A DNA stretch of 64,000 nucleotides, from the NCBI GenBank assembly GCA_021773055.1, contig JAJFKV010000015.1, forward strand, positions 57,178 through 121,177. The letters run 5' to 3'. The translations under genes were made by a program, and so were the position numbers. Source of the DNA: Woeseiaceae bacterium. Its GTDB lineage: Bacteria; Pseudomonadota; Gammaproteobacteria; Steroidobacterales; Woeseiaceae. Position 1 is the stretch's first letter. Every line of letters starts with the position of its first letter. The notes below the pieces were generated by a model. It worked only from the letters and a program-made list of their open reading frames with translations, did not search any database and was not told where the DNA came from. This document shows positions 27,906 to 39,798 of the stretch, one piece after another.

Positions 27906-28262
27906 TTAGCGGCGCAAAATCTTGAGGACTTGTTCAAGTTCCGTGCGTATCTGTTTGATTATCTGCTGACTTTGCGTCACATCAGACTTGGCTTCATCAC
28001 CGGTGAGTCGTTGGCGAGCACCGCCAATGGTGAAACCCTCGTCATACAGGAGACTTCTGATCTGTCGGATGATCAAAACGTCCTGGCGCTGATAATAGCG
28101 GCGGTTTCCCCGGCGCTTAACAGGTTTTAGTTGTGGGAACTCTTGCTCCCAATACCGAAGTACGTGCGGCTTAACCGCACATAGATCGCTGACCTCACCT
28201 ATTGTGAAGTAGCGCTTCCCAGGTATTGGAGGAAGTTCGTCGTTATTCCCCGGTTCCAGCAT
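27906..28262 (-). CDS. MerR family regulator downstream of ihfA
   Basis: 118 residues. The winged helix-turn-helix at about 17-85 contains [28 protein letters not shown] in two segments, then [14 protein letters not shown] short C-terminal helix follows, with no effector-binding cysteines. A MerR-like gene of this type commonly follows ihfA in Gammaproteobacteria; its targets are not known. It overlaps ihfA by 20 bases. Confidence 0.9.
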   Translation of the reverse strand: MLEPGNNDELPPIPGKRYFTIGEVSDLCAVKPHVLRYWEQEFPQLKPVKRRGNRRYYQRQDVLIIRQIRSLLYDEGFTIGGARQRLTGDEAKSDVTQSQQIIKQIRTELEQVLKILRR

Positions 28263-28542
28263 ATGCTTCCACTCGGGCCTTTAGTTTTTGTCCTGGCCGG
28301 AAAGTCACCACGCGTCGAGCGCTGATTGGAATTTCCTGTCCGGTTTTCGGGTTTCTTCCAGGCCGTTCTTTCTTATCCCGAAGGTCAAAGTTTCCAAATC
28401 CAGAAAGTTTGACCTGCTCCCCAACTGCGAGTGATGCACGCAGCTCCTCATAAAACATATCGACTAACTCGCGGGCCTCTCTTTTGTTCAAACCAAGTTC
28501 ATTGAACAACGACTCCGCCATGTCTGCTTTTGTCAGTGCCAT
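28243..28542 (-). CDS. ihfA: integration host factor alpha subunit
   Basis: 99 residues. The DNA-bending HU/IHF arm motif is present as [24 protein letters not shown] in two adjoining parts, with the intercalating Pro at NPKTG. It pairs with IhfB, encoded at 42692-42994, and lies five bases after pheT. Confidence 0.98.
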   Translation of the reverse strand: MALTKADMAESLFNELGLNKREARELVDMFYEELRASLAVGEQVKLSGFGNFDLRDKKERPGRNPKTGQEIPISARRVVTFRPGQKLKARVEAYAGTGE

Positions 28543-28547
28543 ATGGT

Positions 28548-30926
28548 TTAGTCTCTCAGAACTGCCGCGAATTGATCTTCTAATTTCTTGACTGCTGCGG
28601 CCATTACCTGGTCCGCATCGTCGTCAGTAAGGGTGCGCGATGTTTCCTGCAAAATCAAGCCTATTGCGACGCTTTTTCGCCCTGCTTCTATCCCCGAGCC
28701 CTTATATATGTCAAATATCCTGACACTGTGAATGAGCTCTGGTGACGCCGATGCGACAGCATTGACAAGTTGCTCGGCCGTAATTTTGTCTTTAACAATG
28801 ACCGCGATGTCACGACGAATAGTCGGAAATTTTGAAATTATTGCAGCGGTCGGTGCACTCGTCTCCAATGTTTTTTCGGCATCGAGTTCGAACAAATACA
28901 CGGCTCTCTTCAAATCGTATTGTTTCGCCAGTTTAGGATGAAGTTTGCCAACGACACCGATAACTTCATCGTGGCGAATAATTTCTGCGGTTTGTCCCGG
29001 TTGCAGCGCGGGATGATTTGCGACCTTAAATTGAATTTCGCCTGCACTCGCAGACAGCGCCAGCAAAGCTTCAACATCCTTTTTTACATCATAGAAATCA
29101 ACACTTTCCGAGACATTTCCCCACTGCTCTGGATGTAATGCACCGGTAGCCAGACCGGCGATCCGAATGACCTCCGTATGCTCGCCAAGCTCGCCGTGAA
29201 ATGACTTACTCGACTCAAACAGACGCGCCCGGTCTTGTTGACGCGCATTGTTTGCGGCCGCCGCAGCGACAATGCCGGGCCACAAACTCGCTCGCATAAC
29301 CGTCATCTCAGACGATATAGGATTGCTCAATTTCAGCTCGGACTCTGCTCCGGTGAAAGCTTTGTTCGCATCAGTATCAATAAAACTGTAGGTAACCACT
29401 TCTTGATAATCACGAGCAATTAAGGTCGCGGCGACCTGCTCCAGGTCGACCTTTGTCTCAGTAACCTTTTTAAGTGGCGATTGTGAGAACGCCGTCGTTT
29501 CAGGAATCGCATCATAGCCGTGAATGCGGGCCACTTCCTCGATGAGGTCAGCCTCAATCGCGATATCAAAGCGGTGACTTGGCGCCGAAACGGTCCAGCC
29601 ATCATCTGTTTTTGCTACCTGCATCGTCAGGCGAGTGAGAATCTGTTCGATTTCTCCATCATCAATTTCAAGGCCCAACAGTCTTGTAATGCGAGCTTTT
29701 CGCAAGCCGATATCGCTACGTTTTGGAAGGTGCTCTGCAGCCGTTTCGTCTACCAGTGGACCAGCTTCGCCACCTGCAATCTCAAGTAGTAATTCGCTCG
29801 CTCTTTCTATGGCTCTGGCCTGCCCCTCGGGATCAACGCCGCGTTCGAAACGCAACGACGCATCGGTATGCATGCCATATGCACGAGCGCGTCCGGCCAT
29901 GAAATCCTGCGGCCAAAAAGCCGCCTCAAAGAAAACGTCAGTGGTCTTGTCCGTCACCGCTGTGCTGAGACCGCCCATAATGCCGGCGATTCCAATAGGG
30001 CCACTGTCATCGGTGATGATCAGTGTGTCATCGTTCAACTCGATTTCTTTTTCGTCCAGCAGCGTCAACATTTCACCGGATTTGGCCAGGCGCGGCTTGA
30101 TGGTGCCTTGCAGGAGGCCATAATCGTAGGCGTGCAGCGGCTGTCCGAGCTCGAGCATGACGTAATTCGTGATATCAACGACCGGTGATATCGCTCGCAG
30201 GCCCGCGCGCCGTAAACGCTCGGTCATCCAAACCGGTGATCGGGCCGCTGTGTCGATGCCGCGGATCACGCGACCGGCAAATCTCGGGCAGCCCGCCGGT
30301 TCGACCAGTTCAACAGCTTGGGCGTCCTTGATCGTCGGACTGATCTCGTCGACAGAAGGATCTTTAAGGTCCGCGCCGCTGAGTGCGGATACATCACGAG
30401 CTATACCCAGTACGCTGAAGCAGTCACCGCGGTTTGGCGTCAGATCCAGATCAATAATTGCGTCGGGGAGATCAAGAAAATCGACCAACGGCGATCCCAC
30501 TTTGGCATCTTGCGGCAAAGACATGATGCCGTCTGACTCATCGCCAAGGCCCAGTTCAATCGCGGAGCAGAGCATGCCGTTTGAAATAACTCCCCGAATT
30601 TTCGCCTCACGAAGCGTCATGCCATTCGGCAGTGTCACGCCGGGTTTCGCAAATGGTGTTTTCATGCCCTGAACAACGTTGGGCGCGCCGCAAACCACAT
30701 CAATAAGATCGCCGCTGCCGTCGTTTACTTTACACAAACTAAGCTTGTCAGCATCCGGATGTTTTGCCACCTCAGCAACTTCCGCAATGAGAACATCGGC
30801 GATACCGGCGCCTTCGTACTCGACACCATCGACCTCATGCCCAAGCATCGTCAGCTTATGACTCAATGCCTCAGTTTCGAGTTCGGGGTTCACCCATTCG
30901 CGTAACCATGATTCTGCAATCTTCAT
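28548..30926 (-). CDS. pheT: phenylalanyl-tRNA synthetase beta subunit
   Basis: 792 residues, the standard bacterial length. An EMAP/OB tRNA-binding domain (about 39-150) is followed by B3/B4 editing, B5 and core domains, and ends in the ferredoxin-like anticodon-binding domain (about 695-790). It forms an alpha2-beta2 enzyme with PheS, encoded five bases upstream. Confidence 0.98.
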   Translation of the reverse strand: MKIAESWLREWVNPELETEALSHKLTMLGHEVDGVEYEGAGIADVLIAEVAEVAKHPDADKLSLCKVNDGSGDLIDVVCGAPNVVQGMKTPFAKPGVTLPNGMTLREAKIRGVISNGMLCSAIELGLGDESDGIMSLPQDAKVGSPLVDFLDLPDAIIDLDLTPNRGDCFSVLGIARDVSALSGADLKDPSVDEISPTIKDAQAVELVEPAGCPRFAGRVIRGIDTAARSPVWMTERLRRAGLRAISPVVDITNYVMLELGQPLHAYDYGLLQGTIKPRLAKSGEMLTLLDEKEIELNDDTLIITDDSGPIGIAGIMGGLSTAVTDKTTDVFFEAAFWPQDFMAGRARAYGMHTDASLRFERGVDPEGQARAIERASELLLEIAGGEAGPLVDETAAEHLPKRSDIGLRKARITRLLGLEIDDGEIEQILTRLTMQVAKTDDGWTVSAPSHRFDIAIEADLIEEVARIHGYDAIPETTAFSQSPLKKVTETKVDLEQVAATLIARDYQEVVTYSFIDTDANKAFTGAESELKLSNPISSEMTVMRASLWPGIVAAAAANNARQQDRARLFESSKSFHGELGEHTEVIRIAGLATGALHPEQWGNVSESVDFYDVKKDVEALLALSASAGEIQFKVANHPALQPGQTAEIIRHDEVIGVVGKLHPKLAKQYDLKRAVYLFELDAEKTLETSAPTAAIISKFPTIRRDIAVIVKDKITAEQLVNAVASASPELIHSVRIFDIYKGSGIEAGRKSVAIGLILQETSRTLTDDDADQVMAAAVKKLEDQFAAVLRD

Positions 30927-30931
30927 CGTGA

Positions 30932-32294
<1,363 letters not shown>

Positions 32295-32308
32295 TTCTCA
32301 ATCTCCTC

Positions 32309-32506
32309 TTAACTATACGGGAGCATGCGGCGCACGCTCTTTACGTCAGCATCTGCGACCTGCAGGGTCGCACCCAAGTGGCGCTTACGTTTCGACTTCT
32401 TCTTGGTGAGGATGTGATTGAGGTGGGACTGGGCGCGCTTGTAGCCACCTTTACCCGTCTTCTTGAAGCGCTTGGCCGCGCCCCGGTTGGTTTTCATCTT
32501 AGACAT
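32309..32506 (-). CDS. rpmI: 50S ribosomal protein L35
   Basis: 65 residues, highly basic, with [16 protein letters not shown] and [22 protein letters not shown] precedes its ATG. It lies between infC and rplT as usual. Confidence 0.98.
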   Translation of the reverse strand: MSKMKTNRGAAKRFKKTGKGGYKRAQSHLNHILTKKKSKRKRHLGATLQVADADVKSVRRMLPYS

Positions 32507-32627
32507 TTTCTTTCCTTAAGCCTTGCTACGAACCGGACTATTCCGGCCGCTACAGGCGGGTAGAGCCTTTCCGGTTGTCACACCCTCGGGCTGATACTCA
32601 CTTTTATTGCAGCAATGTTCTTACTGC
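32507..32627 (-). promoter_or_regulatory. infC-rpmI intergenic leader, possible L20 binding site
   Basis: 121 bases containing the stem CCGGA/TCCGG (32533-32546) and other G/C-rich stems just upstream of the rpmI ribosome-binding site. In E. coli this position holds the L20 autogenous control region. No specific L20-binding pseudoknot could be confirmed by eye. Confidence 0.35.
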
Positions 32628-33146
32628 TTAGTGCTTCTTCGGCGCAATTACCATGACCATCTGCCGTCCTTCCATTTGTGGCATTTGCTCAACTGTACCG
32701 TATTCTTCCAGGTCGTCTCTGACCCTGGTCAGAAGCTGTGCACCCAATTCCTTGTGCGCCATCTCCCGACCCCTGAATCTCAATGTGACTTTGGTTTTGT
32801 CGCCAATTTCCAGAAAATGCACCAGCTTCCCGAGCTTGATCTGGTAGTCACCTTCGTCCGTTCCCGGACGAAACTTAATCTCTTTTACGTGTACTTGTTT
32901 CTGTTTGCGTTTCGCAGATTGGGCCTTCTTGTTCTGTTCGAACAAGTACTTGCCGAAATCCATAATTCGACACACGGGTGGCTCGGCATTTGGCGATACT
33001 TCGACGAGGTCCAAGGCCTCTTCTTTCGCCAGCTCGATACCTGCCCTAAGCGACATGACGCCTGCCTGCTCACCTTGTGAATCGATCACCCGAACCTCAG
33101 TGGCTTCAATTTCGTCATTGCGCCTTACGCGCTTTGTAACTGCGAT
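32628..33146 (-). CDS. infC: translation initiation factor IF-3 (probable ATC start)
   Basis: 172 codons from 33146. N-domain ([20 protein letters not shown]), lysine-rich linker and C-domain ([21 protein letters not shown]) are all present. No ATG fits the N-terminus. TTG 33152 is only two bases from the GGAGG Shine-Dalgarno, while in-frame ATC 33146 is eight bases away. infC is known in E. coli to start with AUU, which lets IF-3 repress its own translation; ATC here would serve the same purpose. That reading is inference. Confidence 0.95.
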   Translation of the reverse strand: MAVTKRVRRNDEIEATEVRVIDSQGEQAGVMSLRAGIELAKEEALDLVEVSPNAEPPVCRIMDFGKYLFEQNKKAQSAKRKQKQVHVKEIKFRPGTDEGDYQIKLGKLVHFLEIGDKTKVTLRFRGREMAHKELGAQLLTRVRDDLEEYGTVEQMPQMEGRQMVMVIAPKKH

Positions 33147-33224
33147 ACCCAAATCCTCCAGAAACTCAACAATTCCAACACTTACATGGCCACATGATGA
33201 CGCCGCAGCCAGTGCGGGAACGCG

Positions 33225-33253
33225 ATTCTATATAGCCGGAAAGCAGGATACAA
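33225..33253 (-). promoter_or_regulatory. promoter of the infC operon
   Basis: The -35 TTGTAT is at 33248-33253 and the -10 TAGAAT at 33225-33230, with a 17-base spacer. The leader would be about 70 bases. It lies between tRNA-Val and infC. Confidence 0.65.
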
Positions 33254-33302
33254 CCTTGGAAACCATAAATAATGGTAAAAAAATCAGGCACAAGGCGGGA
33301 AT

Positions 33303-33377
33303 TGGTGGGCGATGGTGGTCTCGAACCACCGACCTCCACGATGTCAACGTGGCGCTCTACCCCTGAGCTAATCGCCC
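33303..33377 (-). tRNA. tRNA-Val (anticodon GAC)
   Basis: 75 bases with encoded CCA. Acceptor GGGCGAT/ATCGCCC, anticodon stem CCACG/CGTGG with loop TTGACAT, and T-arm GGTGG-TTCGAGA-CCACC. It sits about 50 bases upstream of the infC promoter on the same strand. Confidence 0.97.
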
Positions 33378-33390
33378 TACTCCCTATTTT

Positions 33391-33436
33391 CAAAGGGGTC
33401 AGGCCCCTTTGACAGAACCAAAAAGGGTCTGACCCC
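33391..33436. repeat. REP-like inverted repeat
   Basis: GGGGTCAGGCCCCTTT (33395-33410) is mirrored by AAAAGGGTCTGACCCC (33421-33436), giving a long imperfect stem. A shorter perfect hairpin, CAAAGGGG/CCCCTTTG, is nested at 33391-33411. GGGGTCAG-type palindromes are common extragenic repeats in Gammaproteobacteria. It lies between tRNA-Val and the end of uvrB. Confidence 0.7.
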
Positions 33437-33497
33437 GTTCGGGGACGCGTAAGATACTGAAGCATATGGTGAACTGCAAGGCCTCTTCACGAGCTTC

Positions 33498-35549
33498 CTA
33501 ATCGGCGAGTCCCAGCGAGAAGTCGCGCATCCGCTGGATCTCATCACGCAGCCGCGCGGCTTCCTCAAATTCGAGGTCCCGGGCCGCTTTCAGCATCTGT
33601 TTTTCGAGCTTGGCGGCCTTTTTCACCAATTGTGCCGGGCTCAGAACGTCGTAAGGAACCTTGTCATCACCGACCATTCTGCGTTCAGTCCGCGGATCCG
33701 GATAGGCGGACTCCATGATATCCGTGACTTTCTTGACGATCGACTCAGGCTTGATGCCATGCTTTTCATTGTAGGCAACCTGGTGTTCGCGCCGCCGCCG
33801 GGTCTCTTCCATCGCGCGTTGCATCGATCCGGTCATCTTGTCCGCGTACAGGATTGCTTTGCCGTTAATGTTTCGGGCCGCACGGCCCATTGTCTGGATC
33901 AGTGAGCGATCGGAGCGCAAAAAACCTTCCTTATCCGCATCCAGAATGGCAACCAGTGAGACCTCTGGCATGTCCAGCCCTTCACGTAACAGGTTGATAC
34001 CAACGAGCACATCGAACGCGCCCAAACGGAGATCGCGAATGATTTCGGTCCGTTCGACAGTACCGATATCCGAGTGCAGGTAACGCACGCGCACACCGTG
34101 TTCCTGCAAGTAGTCGGTCAAATCTTCTGCCATCCGTTTCGTTAATGTCGTGATCAGTACGCGTTCTTCTTTCGCAGCCCGTAGCGAAATCTCGGACAGT
34201 ACGTCATCGACTTGCGTACGCGCAGGACGAACTTCGATCGCAGGATCTATAAGTCCGGTTGGTCGCACCAGCTGTTCGACAACCTTATCCGTGAATTCAT
34301 CCTCATACTTTCCAGGGGTCGCGGAAACGTAAACCGTCTGCGGAGACAATCCTTCGAATTCATCAAAGCGCAGCGGCCTGTTGTCGAGTGCCGATGGCAG
34401 ACGAAACCCGTGCTCAACGAGCGTTTCCTTCCGCGACCGATCACCCTTGTACATCGCACCGAGCTGCGGCACCGTCACGTGACTTTCATCGATGACGAGG
34501 ATCGCATTTTCGGGCACGTAGTCGAACAGGCACGGCGGCGGTTCGCCGACGCCGCGTCCCGACAGGTAGCGCGAGTAGTTCTCGATACCGGAGCAATAGC
34601 CGAGTTCCCTGATCATCTCTAAATCAAATAAGGTTCGTTGTTCAAGTCTTTGAGCTTCCAAAAGTTTTTGATGCTTTCGGAGATACTCCAGGCGGTCCTT
34701 AAGCTCGACCTTGATGTGCTCGCACGCCCCCAGCAGGCGTTCTCTTGGCGTCACGTAATGACTCTTCGGGAAGATTGTCAGGCGCGGCACACGTCTTACA
34801 AGCTCACCCGTGAGTGGGTCGAAGTAGGACAATGATTCAATTTCGTCGTCAAACAACTCGATCCGAACCGCATCTTTTTCTGACTCCGCCGGGAACACAT
34901 CAATAACGTCCCCCCTCACCCGATAGGTACCCTGGGAAAGATCCACCTCGTTGCGTGTGTATTGCAATTCGGCCAGCCGCCGCAAGAGACCGCGCTGGTC
35001 GATGCGATCACCGCGCCCGAGATGCAAGACCATGCTGAAGTACGCCTCCGGATCACCCAGGCCATAAATGGCCGATACTGTCGCGACGATGATGACATCC
35101 GGCCGCTCGATCAATGCTTTGGTCGCGGACAACCGCATTTGTTCAATATGCTGATTTATCGAAGCGTCTTTCTCAATGTAGGTGTCGGAGCTCGGTACAT
35201 AGGCCTCCGGCTGATAGTAATCGTAGTACGAAACGAAATATTCGACGGCATTCTTCGGGAAGAACTCTCGCATCTCGCCGTACAACTGCGCTGCCAGAGT
35301 CTTGTTCGGTGCCAGAATGATCGCTGGACGTTGCGAACGCTCGACAATGCTGGCGATAGTGAATGTCTTGCCTGAACCCGTCACACCCAGGAGAGTCTGC
35401 CTGGCGAGACCATCATCGAGGCCCTCCAGCAATCCTGAGATCGCCTTGACCTGATCACCGGCCGGTGCGAAATCCGCAGTGAGTGTCAGGTGATCGCGAT
35501 CATCGCTTTGTCTGTTGGGAAGGTCTTTGGATTGACGTACCATGGCCAT
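33498..35549 (-). CDS. uvrB: excinuclease ABC subunit B
   Basis: Damage-verifying helicase of nucleotide excision repair. It has 683 residues: Walker [10 protein letters not shown], the beta-hairpin [21 protein letters not shown] (two parts), the DEAD-like [14 protein letters not shown], and a C-terminal UVR motif (about 640-680) for UvrC. The start is ATG 35549 or ATG 35543. Its start codon is 21 bases from that of the divergent aminotransferase, so each promoter must lie in or over the other gene's 5' end. Confidence 0.98.
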   Translation of the reverse strand: MAMVRQSKDLPNRQSDDRDHLTLTADFAPAGDQVKAISGLLEGLDDGLARQTLLGVTGSGKTFTIASIVERSQRPAIILAPNKTLAAQLYGEMREFFPKNAVEYFVSYYDYYQPEAYVPSSDTYIEKDASINQHIEQMRLSATKALIERPDVIIVATVSAIYGLGDPEAYFSMVLHLGRGDRIDQRGLLRRLAELQYTRNEVDLSQGTYRVRGDVIDVFPAESEKDAVRIELFDDEIESLSYFDPLTGELVRRVPRLTIFPKSHYVTPRERLLGACEHIKVELKDRLEYLRKHQKLLEAQRLEQRTLFDLEMIRELGYCSGIENYSRYLSGRGVGEPPPCLFDYVPENAILVIDESHVTVPQLGAMYKGDRSRKETLVEHGFRLPSALDNRPLRFDEFEGLSPQTVYVSATPGKYEDEFTDKVVEQLVRPTGLIDPAIEVRPARTQVDDVLSEISLRAAKEERVLITTLTKRMAEDLTDYLQEHGVRVRYLHSDIGTVERTEIIRDLRLGAFDVLVGINLLREGLDMPEVSLVAILDADKEGFLRSDRSLIQTMGRAARNINGKAILYADKMTGSMQRAMEETRRRREHQVAYNEKHGIKPESIVKKVTDIMESAYPDPRTERRMVGDDKVPYDVLSPAQLVKKAAKLEKQMLKAARDLEFEEAARLRDEIQRMRDFSLGLAD

Positions 35550-35570
35550 GCATTTATGAGAGGCAATCGA

Positions 35571-36755
35571 GTGAGTTTATCAGTTTCCAAAAGAATGGCA
35601 GCCATTAAGCCATCAGCAACGGGTGCGGTGCTCGCCCTCGCGGCCGAGTTGCGTGCTGCGGGCCGGGACATCATCAGCCTTGGGACCGGCGAGCCGGATT
35701 TCGATACGCCGCAGCACATCAGGACTGCCGCGCAGCAGGCGATTGAAAATGGTGAGACCAGGTACACGCCTGTTGATGGAACGGCGGCTTTGAAAAACGC
35801 TATCAGGGAAAAGTTCCAGCGCGAGAATAGCCTCAACTACGACGCGGCGCAGATCATCGTTTCCAGCGGCGCCAAGCAGTGCCTGTTTAACCTCTGTCTC
35901 GCGCTCCTGGGGCCCCAAGACGAGGCGATCATTCCTGCGCCCTACTGGGTTTCCTATCCCGATATGGTGCGACTGGGCGGTGCAGAACCGGTAATTATCG
36001 CTGCAGGTATCGAAGACGACTTCAAGATCACGCCAGAACAGTTAACTGCAGCGATAACACCAAGAACTCGCCTGTTGATCCTCAATAGCCCAAGTAATCC
36101 TACTGGCGCGAGTTATACCAAGGCAGAGCTGCAGGCCCTTGGTGCGGTCATAAATGATCATCCGCAGATCGTCGTTGTTGCAGACGATATTTACGAGCAC
36201 ATTCATTGGGGTGCAGACCCGTTTTGCAGTTTTGCGACGGCCTGCCCTGATCTATACGAGCGCACGGTGACCACGAATGGAGTCTCGAAAGCCTATGCAA
36301 TGACTGGTTGGCGAATCGGCTACGCCGCAGGCCCGCAGGAGCTTATAACAGCGATGAGGACCATCCAGAGTCAAAGTACATCCAATCCCTGCAGTGTGTC
36401 CCAGGTCGCGGCTATTGCGGCTTTGTCAGGTGATCAGTCGCCGGTAGCGAACATGACGGCGGCCTACCAGCGACGCCATGATTTCGTGGTTACGGCGTTA
36501 AACGACATCGAAGGATTTGAATGTCGCCGTGGCGAGGGCACATTTTACGCGTTCCCGCGTGTTACCGAGGCCATGAATGGCAAGTCGCTGGCCAGCGATA
36601 CCGATCTCGTGGAATTGCTTATCAACGAAGCCGACGTCGCTTGCGTGCCCGGGATGGCGTTTGGCGCGCCGGGCTACATACGCCTGTCATTCGCGTGCTC
36701 GATGGAAACACTCGAAGAGGCGATCAATCGCATAAAACGGGTGCTTATGGCTTGA
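35571..36755 (+). CDS. pyridoxal phosphate aminotransferase, aspartate aminotransferase type
   Basis: 394 residues of the class I aminotransferase subgroup that contains Thermus-type aspartate aminotransferase. [13 protein letters not shown] binds the substrate, NSPSNPTGA and ADDIYEH are conserved, the PLP lysine is in [16 protein letters not shown], and Arg in RLSFACS binds carboxylate. GTG 35571 is preferred, with AGAGG seven bases upstream; ATG 35556 is possible. Prephenate aminotransferase activity, seen in some relatives, would connect it to pheA, but cannot be read from sequence. Confidence 0.9.
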   Translation: MSLSVSKRMAAIKPSATGAVLALAAELRAAGRDIISLGTGEPDFDTPQHIRTAAQQAIENGETRYTPVDGTAALKNAIREKFQRENSLNYDAAQIIVSSGAKQCLFNLCLALLGPQDEAIIPAPYWVSYPDMVRLGGAEPVIIAAGIEDDFKITPEQLTAAITPRTRLLILNSPSNPTGASYTKAELQALGAVINDHPQIVVVADDIYEHIHWGADPFCSFATACPDLYERTVTTNGVSKAYAMTGWRIGYAAGPQELITAMRTIQSQSTSNPCSVSQVAAIAALSGDQSPVANMTAAYQRRHDFVVTALNDIEGFECRRGEGTFYAFPRVTEAMNGKSLASDTDLVELLINEADVACVPGMAFGAPGYIRLSFACSMETLEEAINRIKRVLMA

Positions 36756-36823
36756 CTTCGGCACCCCTCTGAACCAAAATCCCGGCCCGCACCTAGTAGC
36801 AACAGTGATCGGTGCCGACCTAT

Positions 36824-36899
36824 TCCCCGATAGCTCAGTTGGTAGAGCGTCTGACTGTTAATCAGAATGTCCGTGGTTCGAGTCCGCGTCGGGGAGCCA
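36824..36899 (+). tRNA. tRNA-Asn (anticodon GTT)
   Basis: 76 bases with encoded CCA. Acceptor TCCCCGA/TCGGGGA, D-arm AGCTCAGTTGGTAGAGC, anticodon stem TCTGA/TCAGA with loop CTGTTAA, and T-loop GTTCGAGTC. Confidence 0.98.
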
Positions 36900-36904
36900 A
36901 GTTC

Positions 36905-36933
36905 AAAAAGGCCTTCTTTCGAAGGCCTTTTTA
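36905..36933 (+). terminator. intrinsic terminator after tRNA-Asn
   Basis: AAAAAGGCCTTC and GAAGGCCTTTTT form a 12-base stem with a TTTC loop and a T-run. It is symmetric and may also act on the minus-strand transcript of the amidohydrolase gene. Confidence 0.93.
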
Positions 36934-36987
36934 TATTCAACTAAGTGAAAAATTGGCGGGTCTTTCTGCCACGCTATTGTGGGCCAG

Positions 36988-38289
36988 TCACGTTCCCGTC
37001 TGATTCTTAACAATTTCGCCACCCTTCATGATCAGGGCGAGGTTCTTCTCCGGGTCTCGCAATACCGAGATGTCTTGCATTGGTTCGCCGTTGATCAACA
37101 GCAGGTCAGCGACCCAGCCTTCACGAATTTCTCCAAAATTCCCGTGACGATTCAGTCGCCCGGCCATACGGATTACTTTGGCGCTCTCTGATGTCGCCTG
37201 AGCGAGAACTTCCGCTGGTGTCCAGTACATCGCGCGCTCCGTAAATTCGCGCGTCAGCATCGGATACATGCCGCCAATCAAATCGGTCGCAAACCCGGTC
37301 GTGATGTCGTACTTCTTTATCAATCGGATCAGGTTTTCCTGCCCCTTCAAAACCACCGCCAGCTTCGCGAGGTTTGTTTCAGTGATGCCCGGTAAGTCCT
37401 TGAGCGCCCTGTAAACCACCAACTGGGTACTGATAACGACATCATTCTTCTTAACGATTTTGGCCGTCGCATCATCGATTAATAACCCGTGTTCGATACA
37501 ACGGACCCCATTATCGATAAGGCGGCGCACAGCTTCGCTGGTGTAGGCATGCGCCAGCACATAGGTGCCGAAATCACCCGCCGCCTGTACTGCCGCGCGA
37601 ATCTCTTCCGGTGACGGCTGCAGCGAATGAATCGGATCGTAATCGGACATTACGCCACCGCCGCCCATGATCTTGATCTGGGTTGCGCCGAAGCGAAGAT
37701 TCTCGCGCACAGCGGCCAGGTGTTGATCAACGCCGTCAACAATGACTGCCTGGTCCGAATGAATATATGGATTGCTTCCCCTCAAAGTCGGATTCGGGAC
37801 GCTCGAATGTCGCCAATCACCATGGCCACCGGTTTGCGAAAGCACCGCGCCTGATGGAAAAACCCGCGGACCGTAAACGGTACCGAGTTCAATTGCCCGT
37901 GCGAGATCCGGGTGCGTGCCACCAGCATCTCGGACAGTCGTAAAACCGCTATCCAGAAAGTGACGGGCAACGTCGTTTGCAACAGCTCCGACAACTGTTC
38001 CGTGGGCGTCAATCTGATCGTAAGGAACATGCGACGTCAGATGAACATGCAGATCGATAAAACCGGGTGACAGCACGCGATTAGCGCCGTCGATTACCTG
38101 GGTATCATCGTCAACATCAATCGCAGCGCTTGAAACTTTCGCTATCAGACCGCCTTCTACCAGCACATGTCCTTGCGTCAGGGTCGCATCAACACCGTTA
38201 AATATTCGGACATTCTCGATGAGGACGCTGTCCGCCCAAGTCGATGCCGACACGCATGCAAGTACTGCAATCAGTAGGCTACGGTACAT
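36988..38289 (-). CDS. secreted amidohydrolase, imidazolonepropionase/prolidase-like
   Basis: 433 residues with a signal peptide (about 1-19, ending TWA). Metal ligands of the amidohydrolase superfamily are visible: HxH in FIDLHVHLTSH, a bridging Lys in TQIKIMGGGGVMSD, His in AHAYTSEA and CIEHG, and Asp in GFATDLIGG. Members include Xaa-Pro dipeptidases acting on periplasmic peptides. It follows the M20 peptidase gene after 22 bases, which suggests a peptide-scavenging pair. The substrate is unknown. Confidence 0.88.
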   Translation of the reverse strand: MYRSLLIAVLACVSASTWADSVLIENVRIFNGVDATLTQGHVLVEGGLIAKVSSAAIDVDDDTQVIDGANRVLSPGFIDLHVHLTSHVPYDQIDAHGTVVGAVANDVARHFLDSGFTTVRDAGGTHPDLARAIELGTVYGPRVFPSGAVLSQTGGHGDWRHSSVPNPTLRGSNPYIHSDQAVIVDGVDQHLAAVRENLRFGATQIKIMGGGGVMSDYDPIHSLQPSPEEIRAAVQAAGDFGTYVLAHAYTSEAVRRLIDNGVRCIEHGLLIDDATAKIVKKNDVVISTQLVVYRALKDLPGITETNLAKLAVVLKGQENLIRLIKKYDITTGFATDLIGGMYPMLTREFTERAMYWTPAEVLAQATSESAKVIRMAGRLNRHGNFGEIREGWVADLLLINGEPMQDISVLRDPEKNLALIMKGGEIVKNQTGT

Positions 38290-38311
38290 AATAATTCCTT
38301 CATTATTGTGA

Positions 38312-39718
38312 CTATTGCGGCTTCGCGGCTATCTCTATAACTACATTCCACATGAATTTCACCAAGTCGACGTATGCTTCTTCAGAAATGCGCTCATTAT
38401 CGCCGTGGGCACCATAGCCGCTGTTTATTTCTTCAATCGAGCGTGACGGACCGATGCCATAGGATTGCATTCCCTTTGCCCTGACCTGCGCCATATCAGT
38501 GGCGCCTGTCGACATGACAGGAAGCACCGTTGCCGATGGAAACATTTGCCGCGCTACGCGCTCCAGCGTTTGAAACATTTCGTTGTCAATTTCCGACGGT
38601 GGCGCAGCAGGCCGATAAATTCGCTCCGGCACAATTTCTACGCGGGGATCGTCGATAACCTCCGCAAGTTTTGCATAAAACTCCTCGACGCTTTCGTCCG
38701 GCAGCATACGAATGTCCAGAATTGCACTAGCCTCGGATGGAATGACGTTTTTTCTAAAGCCAGCATCGATGACGGTCGGCGCGACGGACGTCCGGGAAAT
38801 TGAATAGTGGTATGGAAAATTCTCGAGGAAATACTGCTGAATCGCCTCGCTCTGTTCCGGGTCTTCAACATTGTTGTATCGGTGAGCGTCATCCGGCTCC
38901 GATATCTCCGCCATTCTCTGGAAATAGGCGCGCGTCGTTTGGTTAAATCGGACTTCCGTCTCCCAGGTGCCCGCTTTGGCAACCGCGTTTGCCAGGATGA
39001 GTACTGCATTCTTCAAGGTCGGTACCGACCCATGACTGGGTGTCCCGCGCGCGACCAGCGTGACTCGACGAGGCATTTTTTCAGTCGTTTCGATTCCGAC
39101 CGTATCAACCACATCATTCCTGATTACATTTGTGCCACCTTCAGCGAGGCAATATTCAGCATCAATAACGTCAAAATGTTTTTCGACCATGAAGTTTATG
39201 CCAACTTCTGGTGTGCCCTCTTCGCCGGATTCGGCGAGGAAAATAACGTCACGATCCAACTCAACGCCGTAGCGCTTTAGAAGTTTCATAACTGTCAGAG
39301 CGGCTGCCACATTATCTTTATCGTCAAGCGTGCCACGTCCGTATATGAATCCGTCCTGCCGCATACCGCTGAAAGGGTCGGCGTACCATTTGTCCGCCTG
39401 GACACCCACGACGTCTGTATGCCCCATGAGCAATATTGGCCGCTTCGAACCGTTGCCCACTATTCGGGCTACGAGGTTGGCGCGAGATTCTTCGAGTGCA
39501 TACAACTCAGACTGAATTCCCTCCTCTGCAAGAGCAGCTCGCAAATAGGTGGCGACATCAGTTTCATTGCCGGGGGGATTAGAGGAGTTGATCTGAATCA
39601 GTTCAACAAAATGATCGATTGATTCAGCACCGACCTCCTCCCAGTCGATCAGGTAAGTCTGCTGGGCGTTCACGGTTGTTGTGAAAGCCACCAAAAACGT
39701 TAGCAGAATCAAACGCAT
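38312..39718 (-). CDS. secreted M20 family metallopeptidase
   Basis: 468 residues with a signal peptide (about 1-18). The dizinc site is visible in LLMGHTDVVGVQADKW, GRGTLDDKDNVAA and AESGEEGTPEVG; the dimerisation domain is about 230-345. It is a dipeptidase or carboxypeptidase of the M20 group. A hairpin, CCCTGTTC/GAACAGGG, immediately upstream covers its Shine-Dalgarno (see 39726-39758). Confidence 0.9.
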   Translation of the reverse strand: MRLILLTFLVAFTTTVNAQQTYLIDWEEVGAESIDHFVELIQINSSNPPGNETDVATYLRAALAEEGIQSELYALEESRANLVARIVGNGSKRPILLMGHTDVVGVQADKWYADPFSGMRQDGFIYGRGTLDDKDNVAAALTVMKLLKRYGVELDRDVIFLAESGEEGTPEVGINFMVEKHFDVIDAEYCLAEGGTNVIRNDVVDTVGIETTEKMPRRVTLVARGTPSHGSVPTLKNAVLILANAVAKAGTWETEVRFNQTTRAYFQRMAEISEPDDAHRYNNVEDPEQSEAIQQYFLENFPYHYSISRTSVAPTVIDAGFRKNVIPSEASAILDIRMLPDESVEEFYAKLAEVIDDPRVEIVPERIYRPAAPPSEIDNEMFQTLERVARQMFPSATVLPVMSTGATDMAQVRAKGMQSYGIGPSRSIEEINSGYGAHGDNERISEEAYVDLVKFMWNVVIEIAAKPQ

Positions 39719-39725
39719 AGAAATC

Positions 39726-39758
39726 CCCTGTTCAGATCTTTCGAAATTCGGAACAGGG
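39726..39758 (-). promoter_or_regulatory. hairpin over the M20 peptidase ribosome-binding site
   Basis: CCCTGTTC (39751-39758) pairs with GAACAGGG (39726-39733) across a 17-base loop. The 3' arm carries AGGGGA, the likely Shine-Dalgarno, seven bases before the ATG. It could limit translation, or terminate galU weakly; there is no U-run. Confidence 0.45.
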
Positions 39759-39798
39759 ATACTAGCGCATTTCTTAATCGGAAAGCGGACTGAAGCTA

